A stretch of DNA of 38,523 bases, taken from positions 1 to 38,523 of the forward strand of contig JANYIG010000197.1 of the NCBI GenBank assembly GCA_025358765.1, read 5' to 3'. The stretch comes from Candidatus Kapaibacterium sp. Lineage in GTDB: Bacteria > Bacteroidota > Ignavibacteria > Kapaibacteriales > UBA4661. Shown in pieces: positions 7,671 through 15,683 of this stretch (its first letter is position 1; each line of letters begins with the position of its first letter). The position numbers and the translations under genes were made by a program. The notes beneath the pieces were generated by a model. That model did no database searches, was not told the origin of the DNA, and worked only from the letters and a program-made list of their open reading frames with translations.

Positions 7671-8105
7671 TTACCCACCAAAATTTTTGTACATGCGGTC
7701 AAGCATACGCTTGAGTTCTTGAAAGTCTGAGCGTTCAAGACCTTTCCAGCCATCAGCTCTAATACCTTCTATCACGGGAATAAGTGTTTGTACCGTTGTT
7801 CGCCCTTCATCGGTCAGGTACAGATTGAATTTTCGGCGGTCTGCATCGTCCAATTTCCGATAGACAAAACTTTTCTTCACGAGCATATCAATAATCCGCG
7901 TCACCGTTGGAGCATCTTTGAACGTACCCTCCGAGATAGCAATTTGTGCGCTGCCTTCTTCCTGCGAAATGGCATAAAGAATGACCCACTGCTCGACAGT
8001 CAGGTCGAACCCAGCATCGGTAATACGTTGCTGCGAAATCTTCTTCATTTGTCGAACCGTGCGTTCAAGAAGGAATGGATAAATTTGTTCAAAATTCACT
8101 TGCAT
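7671..8105 (-). CDS. MarR-family transcriptional regulator
   Basis: This 144-residue protein has the MarR winged-helix fold. A dimerisation helix is followed by VEQWVILYAISQEEGSAQIA, recognition helix KDAPTVTRIIDMLVKK, and the wing DDADRRKFNLYLT, which carries the conserved D-x-R motif. C-terminal helices complete the dimer interface. MarR proteins usually repress nearby genes and release DNA on binding phenolic ligands or on thiol oxidation. No cysteine is present, so direct thiol sensing is unlikely. The neighbour downstream is a peroxiredoxin-like gene, the likely target besides itself. ATG 8105 is preferred to a TTG at 8126; a matching promoter lies just upstream (8138-8170). Confidence 0.9.
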   Translation of the reverse strand: MQVNFEQIYPFLLERTVRQMKKISQQRITDAGFDLTVEQWVILYAISQEEGSAQIAISEGTFKDAPTVTRIIDMLVKKSFVYRKLDDADRRKFNLYLTDEGRTTVQTLIPVIEGIRADGWKGLERSDFQELKRMLDRMYKNFGG

Positions 8106-8119
8106 TGCGAATAGTTGTT

Positions 8120-8140
8120 TTGACAATTATATTGCGACAA
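8120..8140. promoter_or_regulatory. Possible MarR operator (imperfect palindrome)
   Basis: TTGACAAT-TAT-ATTGCGACAA is an imperfect palindrome (CAAT/ATTG arms, with outer TTG/CAA) placed between the -7 element and the ATG of the MarR gene, about where transcription would start. Its size and position suit autorepression by a MarR dimer. This is inference from position and symmetry only. Confidence 0.35.
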
Positions 8141-8170
8141 AAATATCATAAAATTACCACAAAATGCAAA
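8138..8170 (-). promoter_or_regulatory. Bacteroidota-type promoter of the MarR gene
   Basis: Read on the minus strand this is TTTG (8170-8167), a 21-base spacer and TATTTTTG (8145-8138). It matches the Bacteroidota consensus TTTG-N17-23-TAnnTTTG. The ATG at 8105 lies about 33 bases downstream. The -33 box abuts the stop codon of the upstream PH-like gene (8172), so the MarR gene probably has its own promoter. Confidence 0.6.
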
Positions 8171-8171
8171 T

Positions 8172-8669
8172 TTATTTTTTTGCTTCCATTAAACGACGCT
8201 TGAGTACTAAGAGCGCTTGCATGAGTTCGTGTTCACGTTCGTAGAGCGACGGGCGGACGCGCAGTATGCGGCGGCGATGCACAAGACGGATTCTCACCAT
8301 CCGATATGCTCCACCAAGTCGTGTGAGTTTTTTTCTGCCTGTGGCGATGGAAATAATTTCGTTGCTATAAAAGGTACGCGTACGGAAACGATTCCGAAAT
8401 CGTATAAACGTTTCGCCAACTACCACCGACCGCCGCATGTACCAATTGATAACGGACGTAAGAGCAGAAAGCAGTACGACCGCACCCAATAGCAGTACAA
8501 TCGGATCGTAGAGTGCTAACGTTAATGCGCCCGCGCTAATACTGCCTTTGAGTAACGCATATACCAACAACGCCACTGCATAGACCGCGATAGCCTGCCA
8601 GTAAAAATCCAAGCGATACGCAAATTCTTGCTCTGCCTGTTTGATAGGCTCTTGAACCTGTATGCTCAT
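8172..8669 (-). CDS. Membrane protein with bacterial PH-like domain
   Basis: This 165-residue protein has two transmembrane helices (about 26-42 and 53-72: AIAVYAVALLVYALL and YDPIVLLLGAVVLLSALTSV). A C-terminal beta-rich domain follows (RRSVVVGETFIRFRNRFRTRTFYSNEIISI), then a helix ending in basic residues. Two helices followed by such a domain are typical of bacterial pleckstrin-homology-like (bPH2/YdbS-type) membrane proteins, whose function is mostly unknown. ATG 8669 has CGGAG 8 bases upstream. It is far enough from murG (129 bases) to have its own promoter, and a candidate is visible at 8731-8762. Confidence 0.68.
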   Translation of the reverse strand: MSIQVQEPIKQAEQEFAYRLDFYWQAIAVYAVALLVYALLKGSISAGALTLALYDPIVLLLGAVVLLSALTSVINWYMRRSVVVGETFIRFRNRFRTRTFYSNEIISIATGRKKLTRLGGAYRMVRIRLVHRRRILRVRPSLYEREHELMQALLVLKRRLMEAKK

Positions 8670-8730
8670 GATGGTCTCCGAAACCTTCTAATTAAACTTC
8701 TTCCGCAAAGACTTTTTTCAATTTCTATCG

Positions 8731-8762
8731 CAAAGATATTCATTTCTCGCGGTAAGCGCAAT
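8731..8762 (-). promoter_or_regulatory. Promoter candidate for the PH-like membrane protein
   Basis: Minus-strand ATTG (8762-8759), a 20-base spacer and TATCTTTG (8738-8731) match the Bacteroidota pattern except for one base in the -33 box. The start codon at 8669 is about 60 bases downstream. The element lies in the gap between murG and the PH-like gene. Confidence 0.5.
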
Positions 8763-8798
8763 TTTCTTATGCTTTTTGCGCCATATCTTTTCTCTTCA

Positions 8799-9941
8799 TC
8801 AAGTATTTTTCAACATTTTCCCAACATTTTCATCGCCCCATCCCATAAACTTAAGTAATGATTCAGCGATACGATTAGCTGCATCGGGCTTAGCAACAGC
8901 GCCTAAACGTTCCTCCATTGCTGCTACGCGGGCAGGATCATTCAGAAGCGACGTTACGGTGTCGAAAAGCCTATCGTTCACATCTGCATCGGTGAGCATC
9001 AATGCTGCTCCTTGTTCCTGCATGGCACGTGCATTCACGGTTTGATGGTCGTTCGCCGCAAGCGAGAATGGCACAAGAATCGGCACCTTTCGGATGCAAG
9101 CGAGTTCAGCAATCGTTGTGGCTCCAGCACGGCACACTACCACGTCCGCTGCGCTATATGCCGCAGCCATATTGTCAATAAATGGCAATATAACCGTTGT
9201 CGCATCAGATGGATGCAAGGCTTGGAAATTTGCGCCTGTTTGCCAAAGGAGCTGAATGCCAGCATTTGCAAAGCGTTCACGGGATTCATTGACAGCTTGA
9301 TTAATGGAGCGTGCTCCCAAACTACCGCCGAAGCACAAGACGGTCGGGGCATCCGGCGCAAGACCAAAAAAATGCCGTGCTTGTTCCTTCGTAGGCATAG
9401 CGGTCGCGCTGAAGTTTGCACGAATGGGGTTGCCTGTAATCTCTGCCTTCGCTTGCTCGCGCTTGGAAAAATAAGACAGCGATTCCTCGAACGACAAAAA
9501 GAGCTTTGTAGCGCGAGGTGCAAGCCGCAAAATGGTTTTGCCGGGATACGCATTTGATTCCATCAAAAAAAGCGGAATCCCAAGTTGAGACGCTGCAAGT
9601 CCGACGGGATAGCTCAAATACGCGCCCGCACATATCACACAGTCCGGCTGGAGACGTTGCAAAATTTGGCGACTTTGCATCACAGAGCGGAGAATCTTCA
9701 AGGGTAGTTTGAGCGTATCGAGCGAAATGAGTTTCTGCAAACCGGCAATCGGGATAGCGTGAAAACGGTACGAATGTTTCGGAACAATAGTGGCTTCAAG
9801 CCGGTCAGCCGTACCGACAAATTCGATGAGCGCCTCGCCGCCCGTTCGTTGACGGAGTTGTTCGGCAACGGCAAGCGCCGGAAACAGGTGTCCGCCTGTG
9901 CCACCAGCGGCAAAAAGTGCTTTGAAGATACGATGTTTCAT
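8799..9941 (-). CDS. murG: UDP-GlcNAc:lipid I N-acetylglucosaminyltransferase MurG
   Basis: MurG transfers GlcNAc from UDP-GlcNAc to lipid I, making lipid II for peptidoglycan at the inner face of the cytoplasmic membrane. The 380-residue protein is a GT-B glycosyltransferase of normal length. The N-terminal Rossmann motif AAGGTGGHLFPALAVAE has the GGTGGH loop at 13-18; CAGAYLSYPVGLAA and MESNAYPGKT follow. The C-terminal half starts with LCFGGSLGARSINQAV and ends with the UDP-binding ADVVVCRAGATTIAELACI and PFSLAANDHQTVNA. Unlike in the usual dcw cell-division cluster, no mur, fts or ddl gene sits beside it. ATG 9941 is the only good start; no Shine-Dalgarno is visible. The SPOR-domain protein gene is divergent from it. 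Confidence 0.95.
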   Translation of the reverse strand: MKHRIFKALFAAGGTGGHLFPALAVAEQLRQRTGGEALIEFVGTADRLEATIVPKHSYRFHAIPIAGLQKLISLDTLKLPLKILRSVMQSRQILQRLQPDCVICAGAYLSYPVGLAASQLGIPLFLMESNAYPGKTILRLAPRATKLFLSFEESLSYFSKREQAKAEITGNPIRANFSATAMPTKEQARHFFGLAPDAPTVLCFGGSLGARSINQAVNESRERFANAGIQLLWQTGANFQALHPSDATTVILPFIDNMAAAYSAADVVVCRAGATTIAELACIRKVPILVPFSLAANDHQTVNARAMQEQGAALMLTDADVNDRLFDTVTSLLNDPARVAAMEERLGAVAKPDAANRIAESLLKFMGWGDENVGKMLKNT

Positions 9942-10118
9942 ACCAAAAATGGTTTAGCAGATGGTTTAGTCTAAAGATTTCGTAGGACAATTGTTCAGCG
10001 TAAAAATTGGTACGTTCTTTGATGCTATCAAATTACATTGTTTAACAACGTTTCCAAGAGCCTTTTATCACAATTGCATCACACCGTGTTTACATAACAC
10101 CAATATTTCACAACCGTT

Positions 10119-11000
10119 ATGAAAAAGAAGAGCATTTTCCTTATCACCCGAAGCCTTGTCGCAGCAACATGGGTTTTGGCAATTGTGACATCAAGCATTA
10201 GCAGCCTGAATGCTCAGAGCAGCGATAAAACTGACAAAATCACCGATGCAATGGTTCGCAACCGTCTGCGCCAAATTGCCCTTGGCAATGCAAATTCGGT
10301 ACGAAGCGAGCTTCCCACGCTGCTTGCCGAACACAAAGGTGATGCGGGCATGGAATATCTGAACGCAATTTTGATGACGGAGCCAAATAAGTCGCTGTTG
10401 TCATTGGAACGCATTGTGCGGGAAAGCCCGAAAAGCCAATGGGCGGACGATGCACAATGGCGCGTGGTACAAGCATATGCGCTACAGCGCGACACGGTGC
10501 GAGCACGCGAAGAATTACAACAGTTTCGCCGTGATTATCCGAATTCGGAATTTCTGATTTTCGCATCGGAGATGGTAAAATCAACCGTTGGGCTGCCAGC
10601 ATCGTTTGCAAATCGTGCTACGTCATTGCCGGCAGCATCGGCTATAGAACCGACTTTAGCGACTTCTGTTGAAAAAAAATCGCTCACGGCTCCGCTTACA
10701 ACAAAAACATCGGCATCGAATGCTAATGCAGTCAAACCTACTTTGGGGCAAGCCGCTGAAGCAGACGGACAACGGTACGCGCTGCAAGTGGGTGTGTATA
10801 TGTCAGAGCAAAGTGCAGCTTCGGATATGCAAAAGCTCATTAAAGCAAGAATTCGTGCGGATGTCATTGAAAAGAAAGTCGGCGACCAATCACGGTTTGC
10901 AGTGCTTGCTGGAGATTATTCCAGCCGTGTCAGCGCCGAAAAAGGTCGAGCCGTAGTACAAAAATACTGTAAATGTTTACCGTTTGTGGTGCTGAGATGA
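10119..11000 (+). CDS. Exported SPOR-domain protein with TPR-like region
   Basis: This 293-residue protein starts with a signal peptide (basic MKKKS, hydrophobic to about 28, SLNAQS). Residues 40-150 are helical and repeat-like (SLLSLERIVRESPKSQWADDAQWRVVQAYA), resembling TPR or tol-pal YbgF-type repeats. An Ala/Thr/Ser-rich linker (160-215) leads to a C-terminal SPOR domain (RYALQVGVYMSEQSAASDMQ to the end, with RFAVLAGDYSSR). SPOR domains bind denuded peptidoglycan glycans, often at division sites. The pairing with divergent murG suggests a shared link to wall growth, which is inference. It ends at a bidirectional terminator shared with cdaA. Confidence 0.82.
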   Translation: MKKKSIFLITRSLVAATWVLAIVTSSISSLNAQSSDKTDKITDAMVRNRLRQIALGNANSVRSELPTLLAEHKGDAGMEYLNAILMTEPNKSLLSLERIVRESPKSQWADDAQWRVVQAYALQRDTVRAREELQQFRRDYPNSEFLIFASEMVKSTVGLPASFANRATSLPAASAIEPTLATSVEKKSLTAPLTTKTSASNANAVKPTLGQAAEADGQRYALQVGVYMSEQSAASDMQKLIKARIRADVIEKKVGDQSRFAVLAGDYSSRVSAEKGRAVVQKYCKCLPFVVLR

Positions 11001-11091
11001 CTCTGCGTCATCACAACTGCTGGACAGAAAGTCGGTGGGAATAAAATCCCCCACAGTTGTCGCTCAAATATTGCCATAGATGGTTATGGAC

Positions 11092-11131
11092 AAAGCTGTA
11101 AAGCGTTCATTTGATGGGCTTTTACAGCTTT
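11092..11131. terminator. Bidirectional intrinsic terminator
   Basis: AAAGCTGTAAA (11092-11102) pairs perfectly with TTTACAGCTTT (11121-11131), followed by a T-run. It sits between the convergent SPOR and cdaA genes. The A-rich left flank gives a usable U-tract for the minus strand too. Confidence 0.8.
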
Positions 11132-11159
11132 TTTATTGATCGCTATCACTACTGAATAG

Positions 11160-12008
11160 TTACTGCCGAACGGCATCATTGTTCGTGATCTTGAGTTCTT
11201 CTACGAGTTCGAGAAGTTTTTTATTGCCTGTCTCGCCACCAGAAAGCGAAAGGCGTTCGGAAAGGACGGCATCAAGATTTGCCGCCGTAACGCCCGGAAT
11301 AAACGCACCTTCTTCCGCAATACTAATGCGCCCCGTCTCCTCCGACACAACTAATACCAACACATCTGCTTGCTCTGAAATACCCATTGCTGCTCGGTGG
11401 CGCGTGCCTAAATGCTTTCCCTGATAGCGTGTGGTAAGGCTTAGGGGCAAAATACACCGAGCGGCTTCAATCGTCATCCCTTGAATAATGACTGCGCCAT
11501 CATGAAGCGGCGATTTTGTGTTAAATATTGCTAACAAAAGCTCTTTCGAGAGTTTTGCTTGAATAGCAATGCCTGTTTCTATCGTCATTTTGATGTTCGT
11601 TGAGCGGGCAAAGACAATAAGCGCTCCAACGTGCTTTTCCGACATTTCAATTGCCGCTTTGACAACTTCATCAATCGTTTCGCTTAGTTGCGAACGCGTG
11701 AACAAGCTGAACAGCCGCGACCGCACAACCACCAAAAGCAACCGCCGTATTTCTTGCTGAAACAAGATGATAAACGCCAGCAGCCAGATGCCCGAGAGCG
11801 TTCGCAAAATCAAGTTCAGAAGCCGTAAATGAAGTGCTTCAGTCAAAAAATACAAGCCCAAAATCACCACGATGGCAATAAAGATTTGCACCGCAACCGT
11901 GTTTTTCGAGGCTTGATAAAGGAAATACAACACCGACGTGACAATCAAAATGTCTATCAAGTCGAGAACGGTGAAGTTGAGAAACGATATTTTGAAAAGT
12001 TCTATCAT
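11160..12008 (-). CDS. cdaA: Diadenylate cyclase CdaA
   Basis: This protein should make cyclic di-AMP from two ATP at the cytoplasmic membrane. Its 282 residues start with three hydrophobic helices (about 16-31, 40-56, 70-86), followed by a DAC domain. Both catalytic motifs are intact: DGA at 170-172 (SPLHDGAVIIQG) and RHR at 203-205 (LGTRHRAAMGISE). Length and layout match the CdaA/DacA type rather than DisA. In other bacteria c-di-AMP controls potassium and osmotic balance and wall stability. The common partner gene cdaR (YbbR domain) is not beside it. ATG 12008 begins the protein. The first kinase of the three-kinase cluster is divergent from it across a 185-base gap with a promoter candidate on this side. 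Confidence 0.95.
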   Translation of the reverse strand: MIELFKISFLNFTVLDLIDILIVTSVLYFLYQASKNTVAVQIFIAIVVILGLYFLTEALHLRLLNLILRTLSGIWLLAFIILFQQEIRRLLLVVVRSRLFSLFTRSQLSETIDEVVKAAIEMSEKHVGALIVFARSTNIKMTIETGIAIQAKLSKELLLAIFNTKSPLHDGAVIIQGMTIEAARCILPLSLTTRYQGKHLGTRHRAAMGISEQADVLVLVVSEETGRISIAEEGAFIPGVTAANLDAVLSERLSLSGGETGNKKLLELVEELKITNNDAVRQ

Positions 12009-12079
12009 AACGGTAGATTTACGTTGCGGAAAACCAGATGAACAAGCAATTTGTAGGCTCTCGCTGCCGCCCTTCCTAA

Positions 12080-12110
12080 CAAAGATACAGAACCTGATGG
12101 GTTTTTCATA
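12080..12110 (-). promoter_or_regulatory. Promoter candidate for cdaA
   Basis: On the minus strand TATG (12110-12107), a 19-base spacer and TATCTTTG (12087-12080) match the Bacteroidota promoter with a full -7 box and one mismatch in the -33 box. It lies about 72 bases before the cdaA ATG, in the gap shared with the divergent kinase gene. Confidence 0.5.
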
Positions 12111-12193
12111 ACAGTACTGATTCCGTTATGGTGGGTTGGAAGTCATCACAATATGATGCTTTGGACTTTGTAGTATAGCGTTCCGATTCCATT

Positions 12194-15100
12194 ATGCGTA
12201 CCCCAGCTTTTTTCTCCCGTGCGTTTACTTTACGAGTCATCGTAGGGTTGGTGGTTATTATAGGGTTATCCTTGTACAGAACCTACTACGCTCTGGAGAT
12301 TGTCAAATCAAGTACCCAGGACGTAGTGGCGCTCAATGAATCCAGTAAATTGCGATACCTCAGTCAACAGATGACCAAAACTGTTCTGTTGTTAGTCGCA
12401 CAGAACACCAAAACAATCCCGTTTAATGATAGCACAGACCAAAGTACCCGCCGTGAATTGCAAGAAAGCCGTCAAATGTATGATTCTATCTTGCGTAACT
12501 TGCTCTATGGAAATCCTGCGATGAGTCTGCTGCCAGCAAACGGAATGATTAGAGAACATTATCACATCTTAGAAGGCATCTGGAATGACTTTAACGCCCA
12601 ACTTAGCATTATCATTGAAACAATGCCGAACGCACCGGAAGTCGCTCGTAGCGATGAATACCGCGTCGCGCTCATCTATGTGGTGTCGGTAAATACCCAG
12701 CTTTTAAGCTATGCTGATACTGGGATGATGATGTTTCAACGCAAAACACAAGAGCGAGCGCAGGACACACACACGTTGATTCTATTGTCTATGGTGGCAA
12801 CGCTGACAATTTCTGCCGGAATAATGTTTTTGTTGTGGCTTGATTTGAGCCGCCGCCGCAAGCGAGAACAACACCTTCAGGACATGTTGAAGGATAAAGA
12901 ACAATTTTTTCATCTCTCGTTAGATTTGCTCTGCATTGTGGGATTCGACGGCTGTTTTAAGCAACTTAACCCCGCATGGAAGACAGCGCTTGGATTCTCG
13001 TTGGAAGAACTCACGGCAGAACCGATGATAACCTTTGTTCATCCCGATGACGTAGAATTTGCCAAAACACAATTGCAATTACTTGTGGCAAATAAAGATA
13101 GCGTCATGAGCGCTGCCGAGGTGCGATTTATGCGGAATGACGGCTCTTTTCGGTGGTGCGTGTGGACGGCTTTTTCATTTGATGTACGCCAGCTAATTTA
13201 CGTTGTTGGGCATGACGTGACAGACCGTAAATTAGCCGAAGAGCGCCTACGCCAAAGCGAGGAAACTTTTCGTTATCTGGTTAACAATGCCTTTGATGTG
13301 TTTTACACCTGCAACACAGAAGGCAGATTCACCTTTGTTAGTCGGGCTGTCGAGACAATTCTTGGCTTTGAACCATCGGAATTGATTGGGAAGCTTTATC
13401 TCACAGTGATTCCAGAACAATATCATCAGCAAGTTCTCGAATGGTACACCACGCAACTGAGTGAACGAATTATGGTGACATATCGGGAATTTCCCTGCTT
13501 AACAAAAGAAAACGATACAATTTGGGTAGGACAAAATGTCCAACTTATGGCGGACGCGAACGGCAAAATTACTGGTATTCAGGCTATTTTGCGGGATATT
13601 ACGGAACGACGCTTAATGGAAGAAGAAAGCCGCCACAAAAGCCAGATTTTGAAGGGTATCTTAGACAATATGCCCGTGATTGTGTTCCGCACTGACAACG
13701 ACGGTATAATTACGGAGTCGCGCGGGGCGGGTTTACAACGCATCGGTTTGTTGGAGCATCAACTTGTTGGGGCACAGTTTGGCACGCAATATTTCGACCA
13801 CCACCCTGATGCCTTGTCAGACATTCGGCGTGCAATGAAAGGCGAATCTGTGAGTTTTACCAGTCGGGGCGAGATGAATGGCAGAGAATATTACTTCGAG
13901 AATTATTTGTTTCCCGATGTGGAATATTCAGGCGGCGTGATTGGTTTTGCTCTGGACGTGACCGAGCGCAAACAAGCCGAAAATAAAGTGGAAGAGGCAT
14001 TCCAAGATATTGAGATGCAAAATCTCCAGTTGATGTGGGAAATCAGCGAACGCACAAAAACGGAGCAGGAGCTTAGTCTGGCTAAAGAAGCTGCTGAGTC
14101 GGCAAACGTTGCCAAATCTGAGTTTTTGGCAAATATGTCCCACGAAATCCGAACACCACTCAATGCAATTTTGGGGTTTGCTGAATTGTTACGCGAACAA
14201 ATACCGTCGCAAACGCCGCATCAGCAATATCTACAGACTATCGTCACAAGCGGAAACAACTTACTTTCCCTGATTAGCGATATCCTTGACCTCTCAAAAA
14301 TTGAATCGGGGAAACTCCACTTGGATTATCAACCCGTGCTGGTACACCAGCTCATGGGCGACAGCTGCCGCCTCTTTGAGCAGCAGGTACGGGAAAAGCG
14401 GCTCGACTTGCGCGTGGATATTGATTCTTCTGTGCCAATAGCGTTAATGCTTGATGGAAAACGCCTACGGCAAATTCTTTTTAACCTCGTTGGCAATGCG
14501 ATCAAATTTACCGACCAAGGTTTTGTACGTCTTTCCGTACGAGCTGTTGAGCAGCAGATGCCCGACCAAGCACTCAAGAATCAATCTCAAGCCAACCCAA
14601 TACACTATTTGTTGCTTATTGAAGTCCATGACACAGGCATCGGCATTTCAGAGCATCAACACGAGATTATTTTCGAGTCTTTTCGACAAAGCGACGGCAA
14701 CAACACCCGTAAATATGGCGGTACTGGTTTGGGGTTGGCAATCACAAAACGCTTAGTAGAGATGATGGGTGGAACCATTGTTCTGCAAAGCACAGTTGGC
14801 GCAGGGAGTACGTTTCGGGTAAAATTGCCTGCGGTGGAAACCACTTTCAAAGAATCACCTTTTATGCAACGGGAATTGGAAGTGCCGCAACCGGCACGAA
14901 AAAAAACTATACAGTTCCAGAATGTATCGGTTCTGGTTGTGGATGATATTGATTCAAACCGTATTTTGATGAAAACCATGCTCGCAACCGTTGGAATTCA
15001 GGTACATGAGGCTGCCAATGGCAAAGAAGCCGTAGCACTCACTCGCGAGCATTTGCCAGACCTAATTTTTATGGATTTACGAATGCCTGTCATGAATGGC

Positions 15101-15634
15101 TACGATGCCGTTCAACTCCTCAAACAGGATGATGAACTTAAGCATATTCCTGTTGTGATGGTCACGGCATCTGCAACAACTGAAATGGAGCGTCTGATGA
15201 CGGCACTTTGTGATGCTGTTCTCAAAAAACCAATTCGTACACCAGATATCCTTGCAATCGTGCAACGCTTTTTATCGTCAAAACAAATATCTCCTGACCC
15301 GCGCGAAAGCAGTGCTGATGCCGATCCTAACAAAACAACGAAAATCGGATTGTTATACTCATCTGCAATACAGAGTCAACGTGCGAATACGCTGGCGGAA
15401 GTTCGTGGTGAGCTAATGGCAAAATGGGCTTTTTTGCATGATGTGTTGGTTATTGATGATGTCGAACGATTTGCCGACCAAATTACGGCGCTTGCTGAAG
15501 AGATAGATAATAAGCCACTATTAGAGTTTGGTAATATGCTCAAATACCAAGCACAGACGTTTGATATGAAACAACTACCGCACACATTAGAACATTTTCC
15601 CGCACTCATCGCCGCCGCCGCAGATATGTTGTAA
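12194..15634 (+). CDS. Hybrid sensor histidine kinase (PilJ-N-like sensor, three PAS, HK, REC)
   Basis: This membrane-bound hybrid kinase has 1146 residues. A transmembrane helix (about 10-26) and a helical periplasmic domain (about 45-190, with LRYLSQQMTKTVLLL) resemble the PilJ-type sensor N-terminus; a second helix is at about 197-216. Three PAS domains follow (roughly 235-350, 355-475, 485-600; the second begins SEETFRYLVNNAFDVFY), then a coiled coil. HisKA has His650 in ANMSHEIRTPLNA, and the ATPase domain has DTGIGIS and YGGTGLGLAITKRLVE. A receiver domain starts VLVVDDIDSN, with the phospho-acceptor Asp961 in MDLRMPVMNG. The last about 95 residues look like a helical, Hpt-like tail. 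It opens a cluster with two more kinases and an MFS transporter. The signal is unknown. Confidence 0.9.
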   Translation: MRTPAFFSRAFTLRVIVGLVVIIGLSLYRTYYALEIVKSSTQDVVALNESSKLRYLSQQMTKTVLLLVAQNTKTIPFNDSTDQSTRRELQESRQMYDSILRNLLYGNPAMSLLPANGMIREHYHILEGIWNDFNAQLSIIIETMPNAPEVARSDEYRVALIYVVSVNTQLLSYADTGMMMFQRKTQERAQDTHTLILLSMVATLTISAGIMFLLWLDLSRRRKREQHLQDMLKDKEQFFHLSLDLLCIVGFDGCFKQLNPAWKTALGFSLEELTAEPMITFVHPDDVEFAKTQLQLLVANKDSVMSAAEVRFMRNDGSFRWCVWTAFSFDVRQLIYVVGHDVTDRKLAEERLRQSEETFRYLVNNAFDVFYTCNTEGRFTFVSRAVETILGFEPSELIGKLYLTVIPEQYHQQVLEWYTTQLSERIMVTYREFPCLTKENDTIWVGQNVQLMADANGKITGIQAILRDITERRLMEEESRHKSQILKGILDNMPVIVFRTDNDGIITESRGAGLQRIGLLEHQLVGAQFGTQYFDHHPDALSDIRRAMKGESVSFTSRGEMNGREYYFENYLFPDVEYSGGVIGFALDVTERKQAENKVEEAFQDIEMQNLQLMWEISERTKTEQELSLAKEAAESANVAKSEFLANMSHEIRTPLNAILGFAELLREQIPSQTPHQQYLQTIVTSGNNLLSLISDILDLSKIESGKLHLDYQPVLVHQLMGDSCRLFEQQVREKRLDLRVDIDSSVPIALMLDGKRLRQILFNLVGNAIKFTDQGFVRLSVRAVEQQMPDQALKNQSQANPIHYLLLIEVHDTGIGISEHQHEIIFESFRQSDGNNTRKYGGTGLGLAITKRLVEMMGGTIVLQSTVGAGSTFRVKLPAVETTFKESPFMQRELEVPQPARKKTIQFQNVSVLVVDDIDSNRILMKTMLATVGIQVHEAANGKEAVALTREHLPDLIFMDLRMPVMNGYDAVQLLKQDDELKHIPVVMVTASATTEMERLMTALCDAVLKKPIRTPDILAIVQRFLSSKQISPDPRESSADADPNKTTKIGLLYSSAIQSQRANTLAEVRGELMAKWAFLHDVLVIDDVERFADQITALAEEIDNKPLLEFGNMLKYQAQTFDMKQLPHTLEHFPALIAAAADML

Positions 15635-15683
15635 TTTACTCGATAATACTCATGATTCATTCATTGTGTTTTTTGTGACGTTT

